NCBI GenBank assembly: GCA_030847615.1
Contig: JAUMIR010000005.1
Coordinates: 211,342,645 to 211,406,644, forward strand
DNA length: 64,000 nucleotides
Origin: Gambelia wislizenii
Taxonomy: Eukaryota > Chordata > Lepidosauria > Squamata > Crotaphytidae
Direction: 5' to 3'
Under the pieces are notes generated by a model. That model worked only from the letters and a program-made list of their open reading frames with translations, was not told the DNA's origin and made no database searches. Positions 23,375-33,330 of this stretch are shown here, piece after piece (the first letter of the stretch is position 1; each line of letters starts with the position of its first letter). The position numbers and the translations under genes were made by a program.

Positions 23375-23570
23375 TAGTAGCATATGTACCAGTAGATGTC
23401 TCGCACCAGGTCATATCCATTTAGCCCAGGTTTGTCTTCATTAACTGGAAGGGAATCTATAGGCTTGCACAGGTGTCCTATCACCTGCTACTGTCTTCTC
23501 CTTCCAACTGGATTGAACCTAGGTCATTCTGCTTGCAAATATGTGCTCTATCATTTTTCTAAGCTCTGCT
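23375..23570 (-). mobile_element. Decayed tRNA-derived SINE
   Basis: On the minus strand it starts with a tRNA-like head (GATAGAGCACATATTTGCAA, then GACCTAGGTTCAATCC, a good box B) and continues with GGCTAAATGGATATGACC. The wording matches a common reptile SINE. Other pieces of the same family are at 26520-26660 and 27480-27592. Confidence 0.6.
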
Positions 23571-23606
23571 CATAACATTTCCAGAAGTGAGCACCCAAGT
23601 GTCTTT

Positions 23607-23820
23607 GTGTGCATATACACTGTAGAAATAATGCAGTTAAACACCATTGTAGGATTGATTGCTCCATCCTACAGAATTCTGGGATTTGTAGTTTTGTCAG
23701 GAACCAGTACTCTGTGGCAGAGAAGGCTAAATACCTTGTAAAACTACAAATCCCAGGATTCCATAGGAGGGAGCTTACAATGGTGTCAAACTGCATTATT
23801 TCTACAGTGTAGATGCACTC
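23607..23820. mobile_element. MITE (TGTAGAAATAATGCAG family), TSD TTT
   Basis: Terminal inverted repeats GTGTGCATATACACTGTAG and, on the minus strand, GAGTGCATCTACACTGTAG. Inverted internal blocks follow (AATAATGCAGTT with AACTGCATTATT-like sequence; GGGATTTGTAGTTTTG with AAAACTACAAATCCC). TTT stands directly outside both ends (23604-23606, 23821-23823). The copy is largely palindromic. A better preserved relative is at 33078. Confidence 0.8.
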
Positions 23821-23892
23821 TTTGGCAACTAACAACAGAACATGAAGGTGACTGTTTCCACTGTTGTTTGACCTCAGGACTCAATATTCAGA

Positions 23893-24215
23893 TCTATGTT
23901 GCCTGCAAGCCTTACCACACTCTGAGGAAAAGCAGCAAAGGAGCAGGAACATTCTGTCTTTCCTGCTGTCTTACTGCATGGCGACGTCATTTTTTCATTT
24001 GGGTCCCATAAGGGACCGAGGTAAAACCGTGCCTTCTTGCTAACCAAAAAAAAAAAAAAACCCATTTGTAAAAAGGTGCAGTTTTAGCTCAGTCCCCCAC
24101 AGTACCAGAATGAAAGGACACTGGAAGGATGCCGACATCATGTGGGAAGGCAGCAGGAAAGACAGAATGTTCCTGCTGCTTTGCTGCTTTTCCTCAGAGT
24201 GTGGTAAGGCTCTAC
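23893..24215. mobile_element. Fold-back element flanked by 9-bp repeats
   Basis: An inverted repeat of about 65-70 bp per arm is nearly identical on both sides. The left arm from 23908 reads AGCCTTACCACACTCTGAGG; the right arm reads the same on the minus strand, and both run on through GGAACATTCTGTC and TTTCCTGCTG. Past this the arms diverge. The direct repeat ATATTCAGA stands at 23884-23892 and 24216-24224, the probable target duplication. A poly-A run of 14 lies in the middle (about 24047). Nine-base duplications with long inverted repeats suggest a Mutator-like origin, but that is inference. Confidence 0.75.
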
Positions 24216-24332
24216 ATATTCAGAAGTTCTAATCAACAGTTGTGGCTAGCAACTAAAGACAGACCTCCCCTTCATGGAATTTGTCTAATATATTTTCAGA
24301 TTTCACTAAGCTTGTGGCCATCATCACATCAT

Positions 24333-24519
24333 TTTGACAGTAAGAGCTGTTCGGCAGTGGAACAGACTCCCTCGGAGTATGGTGGGGTCTCCTTCCTTGG
24401 AGGTCTTTAAACAGAGGCTGGATAGCCATCTGTCGGGGATGCTTTGATCGTGATTTCCTGTGTGGCAGGGGGTGGCCCTCGTGGTCTCTTCCAACTCTAC
24501 AATTCTATGATTCTATGAT
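24333..24519 (+). mobile_element. CR1 3' end fragment
   Basis: Contains the last part of the CR1 frame (TCGGCAGTGGAACAG, TTTAAACAGAGGCTGG) and the 3' UTR with GGTCTCTTCCAACTCTAC, ending in the ATTCTATG tail. Confidence 0.92.
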
Positions 24520-25435
24520 CATGTCGGTGTGATCTGTGAAGTACTTGCAGGTGTCTTTTCTCCTATGAAATTCTGGTGAGTTTTGCAACTCATTGAATCC
24601 ATCCCTTGCAAAAGCTGTCCAATAAATGCTCTCATCATATTCCCCAGGTTGCTTCCTTCACATAAAATAATCTGATTATGTGCGCCTGTGCGATGCAATT
24701 TGGGAAGCCCTAGAGGAAATGTATATCCTTTAGGTCTGCCAAATGTGCTTTATTATTTAGAAGCCTGTCTCTTCCACCCACATTTCTGATAAAGTGACAT
24801 TACAATTTTAGTATCCTCTTCCTCATTCTCATCTTCCCCCTCCTTTCTTTGTCACTGGAACTGTACAAATGCTATGAACTACACCTTATATATAAAAAAT
24901 TAAATATACTTCCTTTAGGTTTTTCACTCTATGCAGTAGGTATACCTAAACTGGATTACAGGAAAGGTGCACATCTCTATGTGTATAATAAGGCTATTCA
25001 GACATTAAAACACATTTCCTGTTTACTTTCTCTAGCAGATCTCTCCCCACCTTCCTTGCAAAATGTGCACACATAAATGTGCTCAGCAATAAAAACTTGT
25101 CATAGTTCATGCTGATTCTCTAGTTCAACTTCTGGATTTGCTTTTCCAAGATGTTCCCAGCCCTTCAATTTCCAGCCTGTTACAGATATATCATTTTAGG
25201 AACAGCAGACATCACCTGAAAGCATGATCACTATAATATAGAACTCTCTCTTTCAGTTATGACATCACCTTCAATAAACTCTTCCCACCACAGGTCATTG
25301 GACTTTTAATCTCAAAGGGGATTGGTGCTACCCAGCCACTGTGGGGCTGCTTCCAAGCTGCATTTCCCACCTGCATATCTTCGGTATCCAGTCATCTGTC
25401 ATATGCTTTCAGGGGCATTGCTGTCTCCTACCTTG

Positions 25436-25438
<3 letters not shown>

Positions 25439-25472
<34 letters not shown>
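25439..25472. repeat. (AT)n microsatellite
   Basis: Uninterrupted AT dinucleotides, 17 units. Confidence 0.97.
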
Positions 25473-25475
<3 letters not shown>

Positions 25476-25771
25476 CAAGTTTCCCACTCCCTTTTGCAGG
25501 GGCCATTTTCAGATTATTATTCATAGCCAGTTAGACTCAAACGTTCCACAATTAGCGTGTGGCACAAGCACTTGACTTTTCTCTTCCTTCCTTCAGCATG
25601 ATAGGGAGTTCATCCATTGTTAGGAGAATCACTTCAGATCAAGTGTAGGAAACTGATGCGAATGGAGCTCCACTTATGAGATTTTTCACGTTTGTATGAT
25701 CCATACCTCCTAGAAAAGTGAATTCTTCATCCCATCTGTTCATAAGTTGAGTGCCCTCCTCCTTTTAAAAA

Positions 25772-25773
<2 letters not shown>

Positions 25774-25806
<33 letters not shown>

Positions 25807-25817
25807 GTGTTGTGTTG
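25774..25817. repeat. (GT)n microsatellite with GTGTT end
   Basis: About 15 GT units pass into a short TGTGT-T pattern. It lies 45 bp from the CR1 fragment that starts at 25863. Confidence 0.95.
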
Positions 25818-25862
25818 TTTGGTATGACACAGGAATATTATGAGGTCCTTTTTTTGAAATTT

Positions 25863-26289
25863 AGAATCATAGAATCATAGTGTTGGAAGAGACCACAAGG
25901 GCCATCCAGTCCAACCCCCTGCCATGCAGGAATACACAATCAACTCATTCCCAACAGATAGCCATCCAGCCTCTGTTTAAAAACCTCCAAAGAAGGAGAC
26001 GCCACCACACTCTGAGGCAGTGTATTCCACTTCTGAACAGCTCTTACTGTCCGGAAGTTCTTCCTAATGTTTAGGTGGAATCTCTTTTCCTGTAGTTTGA
26101 ACCCATTGCTCCATGTCCTAGTCTCTGGAGCAGCAGAAAACAAGCTTGTCCAAGCCTCAGTATGACATCCTTTCAAATATTTAAACATGGCTATCATGTC
26201 CCCTCTTAACTTTCTCTTCCCCAGGCTAAATATACCAGCTCCCTAAGCTGCTCCTCATATGCATGGCTTCCAGACCTCCCACCATTAGT
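25863..26289 (-). mobile_element. CR1 3' end fragment
   Basis: Minus-strand CR1 of about 427 bp. The tail (AATCATAGAATCATAG on the plus strand) is at the left. The frame is recognisable (MIAMFKYLKGCH and the following region) and matches the C-terminus of the large copy at 318-2855, but is diverged (for example RHLNIRKNF-type changes). Truncated at about 26289. Confidence 0.92.
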
Positions 26290-27251
26290 TCAGAGGGAGC
26301 AGAATGTCAATTTCATGGGTGTCTGAAAGCTGAAATGAATTACTGTTTATGATTGTTTAATATACTATTGAGATTTTTGTCCACTGAAAGAAAACACTTG
26401 CTGTAGTGTTTACGAAATCACCCAATCCACTGTGGTTTCCCAATGGACTTGCAAATTCCCCTTTATTATCAGTGTAAATCTTGATATTGATTCAGTGGAG
26501 AAGAGACTGTCTTTCTTTGTCAGTGTCAATGTGTGAAGCTGCCTCACTCAGGCCATTGGTCCATCTAGCTTACTTTAATATTTAGGTCAAATTTGGCCTT
26601 CCACACAGTGTGACCATTAAAACTGGAAAATTCCAACAAATTCTAAATACCAGCAGTCAGACTCAGTCAGGTACACACTTGGGGGGCCAACCCAAATTCT
26701 AAAGAAATGTTAATTTGCAAGGCAACTCGTATCAGCCAAGGCTGGGTCACTCAAACCTGTAAACGATCCCCATACTTTGTCCTTCCATCAAGCAAAAGAG
26801 GTTGCTTCCTCTATTCAATCACAAAGTATCCACACATTAACATATCCAGAGTGCTTTTGTCTCACTTTCAGCAGCTTTGAGAAACACTGTCTTCCACTCT
26901 AAATCCCATCCCCAGAAGACAGTAATTGACTATAAAAACCCTTCCAAAACTCTGCTTAAGTGCACACAGTTCATCTTCCTCTCGACTCTATGTCAGACTG
27001 TGTAGCCTGGCTCATGGAACCCCTTCCTGTGGACACTCCATCTGTCTGTGCAGCCGTTCCTGTTCTGGACCCCCACTCTGCTAGTTTCTTTCATGACCTC
27101 ATCTCTACAGGACAGGTGTCATATCTCCCACAAGCAACTCCCTTCTCTTTTCCCCTATCCTAATATTCCCTGTTTTATTCACTAGTCTTGTGTGAATGCC
27201 TGAAGCCTGAATGTGTGTGTGAATATTGTTATTATTGCTTTTCTCAAGTAA
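26290..27251. other. Stretch with one SINE scrap
   Basis: At about 26535-26600 the words GTGTGAAGCTGCCTCACTCA and GGCCATTGGTCCATCTAGC belong to the same reptile SINE family as 23375. The rest is unique and nothing coding was seen. Confidence 0.45.
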
Positions 27252-27285
27252 AGATCAACTCTGCAATTCTATGATTCTATGATTG
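27252..27285 (+). mobile_element. Isolated CR1 3' tail
   Basis: CAACTCTGCAATTCTATGA plus one more ATTCTATG unit: the last 34 bp of a CR1 element without a body, an extreme 5' truncation. Confidence 0.75.
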
Positions 27286-27479
27286 TACTATCTAGCTTAA
27301 TGTCTCCTCCTTAGTACCAATAAACATAGGACAAAAAATTCTACTATCTGTTGCCCCCTCTCACATAACCAAGCTGAGTACATTAATTTCCCAAATTAAT
27401 GTTGGCATTTTGACGGTCCTTAAAACCCCTAAGCATATAGGGTAACATTATGGTCATTTAAAATCCATATAAGGGCTTT

Positions 27480-27592
27480 CCAGGGTCTCAGACTGTGTCT
27501 TTGACAGTCCTGCCTGGAGATGCCAAGAGTTCAACATGAGATCCTCTTCAATACAAAGCATGTGTTCTACCCCAGTAGCTTATGGGCTTGTA
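27480..27592 (-). mobile_element. Decayed tRNA-derived SINE, head end
   Basis: On the minus strand: a tRNA-like head (GGTAGAACACATGCTTTG), a decayed box B (TGTTGAACTC), then GGCATCTCCAGGCAGG. Same family as 23375. Confidence 0.55.
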
Positions 27593-28457
27593 CTAAATCC
27601 TCATAGATGGAAAGAGCCTTTAAAACCACAATTCAAGAAACTAAGTGGAAGATATGGCTGCCCCAGCTCCATTTTCAAGCAGATGAAGGAGAGGTTCTTC
27701 CATTTCATTAAGAAAAAGTCCCACTGAACTCAACAAGACTAAAACATCTCTAAGCACTTCAGCTGAACTCTGGTAAAATGTCTTACAAATTAAGTTAATT
27801 GGCAAACAGGAGGCAGGGATCTCATGCTTTCCTTACTTAAAAATCTTTTCCACTATGTTACATCTGTGGGAGAAAACTGAAAACACAATTCAAAAGTCAT
27901 AGCAGACACATAGAGAAGTTTGTTATAAAGCTAGGACTACCATCTAGTGTTCAAAGATTGAATCTGCATCCAGGTTCTCAAAAAAAAAAATGTTTATGAA
28001 CCTTTTGTAAATCCCTCTCTCCCTTTCCTCACATTATTTTGGAATTATGAAGCCACATCATGAAGAAATATATTATGAAGCAACATTAAGCTGCCTGATT
28101 TGGCTGTATATCTCTCATATTACTGGAAGTAGTAGGTAAGGCTCAATAATATAATATTTCCAAATAAATGACCTTTTTGGTAGAATAAAGGGAGAATTTT
28201 AGCAGATGGTTTAAATAGAACTGAGCATGACTTGCTATTAAAATAATACTAATGATTTTTAAAATATATTGTATACTGTGTATTTGTATATTTATATTGT
28301 ATTATTATATGCTGTTTTTAGGACTGTTGTGTTCAACCATTTACTGCCTCATGGTCTGTTGACTGCAATAAAGACATTGATTGATTGTTGCATATCTGAA
28401 GGATTTGATGGACATCTCTTCCTTCCCCACTTTTTCTCCTTCATGTGACCCTTCAGT
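27593..28457. other. Stretch without genes, with a retroposon-like tail
   Basis: Unique AT-rich DNA. At about 28300-28392 the sequence ends in GCAATAAAGACATTGATTGA, the style of a LINE 3' end with a simple tail, but no body could be assigned. Confidence 0.4.
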
Positions 28458-28507
28458 TCTGGGTTGACCCTATCCTTAGGCAGAGTGAAGCAACTTCATC
28501 AGGCAGC
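28458..28507. mobile_element. Fragment of a hAT-like element interior
   Basis: TTAGGCAGAGTGAAGCAACT and TCATCAGGCAGC resemble the interior of CAGGGCC-type hAT MITEs. The CR1 copy starts directly after it. Confidence 0.35.
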
Positions 28508-28767
28508 TGAACACGGAACAATGGATGCAAGCTCCAGGAACAGAGATTCCACCTCAACATTAGGAGGAACTTTTTGACAGTAAGAGCTGTTTGGCAGTGG
28601 AACACACTCCCTCGGAGTGTGGTGGAGTCTCCTTTTTTGGAGGTTTTTAAACAGACGCTGGATGGCTATCTGTTGGGAATGAGTTGATTGTGTATTCCTG
28701 CATGAGAGGGGGTTGGACTGGATGGCCCTTGTGGTCTCTTCCAACTCTACAATTCTATGATTCTATT
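28508..28767 (+). mobile_element. CR1 3' end fragment
   Basis: Starts in the CR1 C-terminal frame (GAACACGGAACAATGGATGC) and ends in the ATTCTATG tail at 28767. It agrees closely with the C-terminus of the 318-2855 frame read on the other strand. Confidence 0.93.
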
Positions 28768-31040
28768 GCATTTATACTGCTCCATCAGGATTAGCAGACA
28801 CTTCTAGGATTTGTTGCCTCACCTGTCAATCTAATATGACTGGCTTTGTGTGTACTAACTAAACTGTGCGCCTTGACATCAAAAAGAGTGATGTGTGTGT
28901 GTGTCTCAATTTGCCACTTCATGTGAGTAAACATTTGCCCTGTGGTGGTCCTGTATAAACTGGAAATTACAAATATTAAACTGAAAATTTTATGGTTGCA
29001 AAACAGAGGTGGTACACCACAAGCCCTCCTTCATCTAATGTCAACACATTGTATTTGCATGACCAGGCTGAATGTTTTCCCCTTCCCCCTTTCCCCCAAA
29101 TAATGACAGACAGATTATATATATTTGGAAAGATATATCGGTAAATGATAATGTATATATATCGGCAGTAAAGACCACAACATTATTGATAACAGCAGCA
29201 ATGGTTGGCTAACATTGCATGGGGTCTGGATCCAGCCACAACCAAGCCAAATGCTGGTCAATGATATCACTGTAGGTTAGCCACCAACACCACCACTAAT
29301 GAAGGGGGAGGAGTCCTGGCCATGCTCTGCATGCCCGACGACCCCTCACCCTCCTCTTATGCCACCAGCTGCTGAGAAAGGGGATCTCCATGAACTTGAA
29401 CTTGATGGAGACCCCCCCTTCCCATTACCGATTACCTCAGATCAGGACCCATACCAACCACCACTCCCAAACTTGTGACAGAAACAAAGAATACATACTA
29501 CGATTAACCTACAAGCCTACAACAGAAATAAAGGGAGGGAGGGTAGGTTTCGGCTCCCAAAGAGCCACTGACCAGTACAGCATGGAGGCCAGGATATATA
29601 CCCAACCTCTGTGCCGTAAAGCTGCAGTCGCAAAAGACTGCTGAAAAAGGCAGCAATGTCCCACCTCCTTCCTGAGCAACCAATAAGGGCAGGGATGACC
29701 TGCCTGATTGGTGCTCACTTTTGCACCCCTTCCCAGCTTGCGTAGCAGGCTGAGAAGGGGGAGGCAACAATGGTGGACTCCATGCCACCTGCCGCGTGGG
29801 CCGCAAGAGGAAGAGGGAGCTGACCAGGCTACAAAGGAGCCGCTGGATGGGCCAGGTTAGTCTGGCAGCTCAATTCCATTCTCTCATTTAAAAAGTTGCA
29901 TAATTTTGAAGTTGCAAAAGCCATCATTACGGTGAATGTCAGATAAAACTTGACTGCTATATTTTGTGTGGAACTATTAATTAAATTTCTTCAATCCATG
30001 TATGGCAAGAAATTGTTGGGAGCATCATGGTTCCAAAGGGGTATTATAATTCATCCCACCAATACACACATATATGAGCGAGTGAGTGAGAATTAATTTA
30101 TACTGCGTATACAAAACTGGGGGGAACAACCATGACACCAAGTAGCCATTGGGATTAGCTCTCAGATGGAACCCAGTTTTTGTCCTTTTTGAAGTTATGA
30201 CACATTGTTTTTTGGGGGAGGGGGAAATCACCCATAATTTGCATTGAATATCTACATATAAGATGGCAGTATATTTTAAGAGTGCAACTGAACATTTATG
30301 GGAAAAGGTGAAGAAAAGATTTTGTGTTCTTGTTTTGTTCATTGTTCAGGCAGTGTTTATTCATGTATTTCTCCTGTTATTCTATCTCAGCAAAATCCAA
30401 TTAGTACAACTGATGCCTTGGCATCTCTTGCTATTATTACTCATCAAGAGCCAACACATTTTACTACACTATACAGATGCACATTTTTAAGATAGCTACA
30501 CAGACAGACATCCTCCAGGTAAAGCAATATGGTGGAACTATTTAAGAGCTGTCACATTTTTGTTTTACCAAAACAACCAGTATTTTAAAAAAACACCCTG
30601 CATAACAACTGCATCATCAGTCAATGAGGTTGACATATAGGCACCCCAGCTCAGTGGACAACAGCTACAACAGTACAATGCTGACAAGACTGGCTGCTAT
30701 ATTTTTTGCTTGATAATATTTATATAAGAAGTTGGCAACATGCAGCCCATATGCAGCTCCCCAGCTATTTTTGCAGCTCTGTTATGTTGCCATACTGTGC
30801 TACCATTAAAATCACTGCTACTATAATAAAACCGTATTTCAAGCAAATTTGGCATCTGCCCTTGAATGTCCATTACAGAAGCAAATCTAGCAGCAATGCA
30901 GCTACCTGTGGATTCTGTGGGGCTTCATATGACCCCTGATCCCGGTAGTTTACCCAACCCTGATTTATACCTTTGAAGAGGCTTTGTGCACAAGCATGGG
31001 ACAAAAACATAGGGAGGGTCTCCATGTTTCAGTTGTACTT
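28768..31040. other. Long stretch without genes
   Basis: Unique sequence. A GC-richer block lies at about 29270-29870; it contains proline/arginine-like accidental frames but no gene that could be named. (GT)n and GAGT-type short runs occur near 28890 and 30080. No exon-like signal recognised. Confidence 0.45.
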
Positions 31041-31271
31041 AGGGTCCTTTCACACTACAGAGTTACAGCACTATGATTCTATTTTAACTGCCATCGTTCT
31101 ATTCTATAGAATTCTGGGATTTGCAGTTTAGGAGGGCGGCATTTAGAATTCTCAGCCAGACTTCTCTCCAGTGCTTCACCAAACTACAAGGGCCAGGATT
31201 CCATTGGGTGCAGACACTGCAGTTAAAAGTGGAATCATAGTGCTATAATTGCCAAGTGTGAAAGGGACCCT
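31041..31271. mobile_element. MITE (AGGGTCCTTTCACAC family)
   Basis: Terminal inverted repeats AGGGTCCTTTCACACTA and, on the minus strand, AGGGTCCCTTTCACACTT. Inside are inverted blocks GATTCTATTTTAACTGCC and GCAGTTAAAAGTGGAATC, and GGGATTTGCAGTTT with AAACTACAAGGGCC. Copies or remnants lie at 4139, 49216 and 52768. Confidence 0.8.
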
Positions 31272-31441
31272 GGGCAGTTATCATTTATCAAGAAAAACAC
31301 CTTCCCGTCCCCTACCTTAGAATTAAAAATATGGGTTGGGAAAGCTGGCAGAGGCCTGAGGTATGGAAGGAGGGCTTGTGGTGAGCCAGAGGTTCATGTT
31401 CCATGGCTCCATTATTTTTCTCAAGAAATCTGTCAAGATTG

Positions 31442-31443
<2 letters not shown>

Positions 31444-31487
<44 letters not shown>

Positions 31488-32215
31488 CTTTTCTTCACAA
31501 ACGAAGATTCAGGAAGGACTCATCCCATGCTTTCTGCAAGCGCGCTGATGACTAAAAAGGCCAATCCAAGATAAACAAGTCCTGGAGCCCTGGTGGCGCA
31601 GTGGTTAAATGCCAGTACTGCAAGCCACCACGTTGCAAGTTCGATTCCAGCAGGCTCCAAGGTTCACTCAGCCTTCCATCCTTTCGTAGGTCGGTAAATT
31701 GAGTACCTAGCTTGTGGGGGGCAATTAGCTAACACACATTGGAAACTGTTTAATGCAGTGTAGATGTGTAAATAGCTATTGCTTAAAACAATTTGTAAGC
31801 CACTCTGATAGCCTTGTGGCTGAAGAGCGGGGTATAAATAACTAAATAATTTTTTTTTAAAAGTCCGGTTGCAGAAAGCACAGCAGAAGGTCTCCTTGGG
31901 TGATGTTTCCGGGTTGTGATTCTTTCTGCGTTGTCGTTTCTCTTCAAGACTTGTTCGGCATGAGCTCTCAAATAAGGCTGCAGCATTGTGGATAGTGCGT
32001 CTCCATGCCTCCCGATGTGAAGCCAGGGCGGACCATTGTTGGTGGTCAATTTGGCTGAGCCTGAGATGTTATTTCAGGGAGTCCTTGTATCGCTTTTTTG
32101 GAGCGCCCCTCTTATGCTGGCCCGTGGCGAGTTCACCATAGAATACTATTTTTGGGAGGCAGTGGTCCTCCATCCTAGAAACGTGCCCTGCCCGTGGCAG
32201 CTGTGTTCTCAATAT
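31444..32215 (-). mobile_element. Zinc-finger LINE, 3' part, interrupted by a SINE
   Basis: Minus-strand non-LTR element whose C-terminal frame reads HISRMEDHCLPK-like sequence, LYGELATGQHKRGAPKK, then a zinc-finger motif C-x2-C-x12-H-x3-C. The frame is followed by GAAAAGCCAGAGAGAG and a pure (GA)n tail (31444-31485, TC on the plus strand). The same end occurs in the copies at 42653, 48606 and 60700. A SINE at 31583-31860 splits the copy. Truncated at about 32215. The family looks RTE- or ingi-like; an exact name cannot be given. Confidence 0.85.
31583..31860 (+). mobile_element. Full-length tRNA-derived SINE, TSD AAGTCC
   Basis: The head GGAGCCCTGGTGGCGCAGTG carries a box A (TGGCGCAGTGG), and GTTCGATTCC at 31639-31648 is a near-perfect box B. 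The body contains GGTCGGTAAATTGAGTACC, and the 3' end GAGCGGGGTATAAATAACTA is the LINE-like tail common to squamate SINEs, followed by a T/A-rich end. AAGTCC stands on both sides (31577-31582 and 31861-31866). It sits inside the LINE at 31444. A 5'-truncated relative is at 62766. Confidence 0.88.
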
Positions 32216-33014
32216 ACACAAGTATGATAATAAGTCCCTTGGTACGTTTGGTGCTTTGCTGCAGATACGGTAGCTACAATAAGTATGAAATGTGGAATTT
32301 CCTGAAACTTGTACAGCAGTCATTTGAAAATTTATTTTTGCTTAGGCAGGGCTTTGACTGCAGCTCTGATTTTCAATTTTAGTTTTTTCTTTGTTTTGTG
32401 ATCGTTTCCCACCCCTTTTATTATGGATTTTGTTTATTTCCTTTTTTTTTTCTGTATGAGGGCAGTTACCTTAAATCCTTCACTTGGAGAAGAAACACAG
32501 AGTAGAAGTCTTAAAATTAACAAATGGATAGGTTAATAATGTAAATATTCTGAGGCAAATTCTTTTCAACTGTCTTTGTGCACTGCTTCTAAATGAAGGT
32601 TTAATTTTAAACCAGGATTAGCTGTTTCCTCAAAAATCAGAAAGCTGTGATAATACTTTGAAAGATCTAATCATCATGCCAACATAACAGCTCAATGAAC
32701 TTCCCTAGAATAACATTTGTTTCTATAGCAAATAAAATATCACTGATAACAAGAAGCAGTTTTTGGAGCTGAAAATTTAATACCAGATATGCATAGGAAA
32801 GATCAGGGGCTCACTGAGATTTTAGAAATCAAGAGGCCTTCAGAGAAATCATATGTGAGTGAAGGGTAGATCTGAAGCAGAAAGAAGCCGCTTGGACACT
32901 TGACATACATTAGTTTATAGAGGATGAAAGACCTAATTATTACAAGCACTGATTATAGTAAAGAGATATATGAAGTAGAATTCAAAGACATTCCATGTTA
33001 ATCTGGATCTATAT
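32216..33014. other. Stretch without genes
   Basis: Unique AT-rich DNA; nothing recognised. Confidence 0.45.
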
Positions 33015-33330
33015 GCAAGGGAATCTTGTAGCACCATTGAGACTGAGAGAAAGTAGTTGGTAGCCTAAGCTTTTATAGGCTGCTGCCACACTGTAGAAAT
33101 AATGCAGTTTGACACCATTTTAACTATCATGGCTCCATCCTATGGAATCCTGGGATTTGTAGTTTGTTGTGGCACCAGAGCTCTCTGACCCAGGAGGCTA
33201 AATATCTCACAAAACTACAAATCTCAGAATCCCATAGCATTGAGACATGGTAGTTAAAGCAGTGTCAAACTGCATTATTTCTGCAGTGTGGCAGCAGCCA
33301 TAGACTTAAGTCTACTTCATCAGAAGTATA
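33015..33330 (-). repeat. Penelope-like terminal repeat with hammerhead-like core, split by a MITE
   Basis: On the minus strand the right part reads CTTCTGATGAAGTAGACTTA and AGTCTA, then the MITE at 33078-33299, then ATAAAAGCTTAGGC, and it ends in AGTCTCAATGGTGCTACAAG. Removing the MITE leaves CTGATGA, a self-complementary 14-base run and an AAAAGC that stands where GAAAGC is expected. The tail matches those at 8085 and 35558. Confidence 0.6.
33078..33299. mobile_element. MITE (TGTAGAAATAATGCAG family), TSD ATA
   Basis: Perfect outer inverted repeats GGCTGCTGCCACACTG at the left and GGCTGCTGCCACACTG on the minus strand at the right. Inner pairs follow: AATAATGCAGTTTGACAC on both strands, then GGGATTTGTAGTTTG with AACTACAAATCTC-like sequence. 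ATA flanks both sides (33075-33077, 33300-33302). The copy is 222 bp and almost fully palindromic. Confidence 0.9.

Larger units (their letters stand above)
24520..25862. other. Long stretch without genes
   Basis: Unique sequence carrying two microsatellites listed separately. Nothing coding recognised. Confidence 0.45.

Noticed and set aside
23874..24410. Two similar small frames on opposite strands (SVVRL-type endings)
   Set aside because: They are the two arms of the fold-back element read in mirrored frames.
29270..29870. GC-richer block as a possible exon or CpG island
   Set aside because: Frames overlap on both strands without a recognisable protein, CpGs are sparse, and no splice signals frame it.
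31583..31655. tRNA gene
   Set aside because: Boxes A and B are good, but the cloverleaf is not complete and the sequence continues into a SINE body with a LINE-like tail and target duplications.
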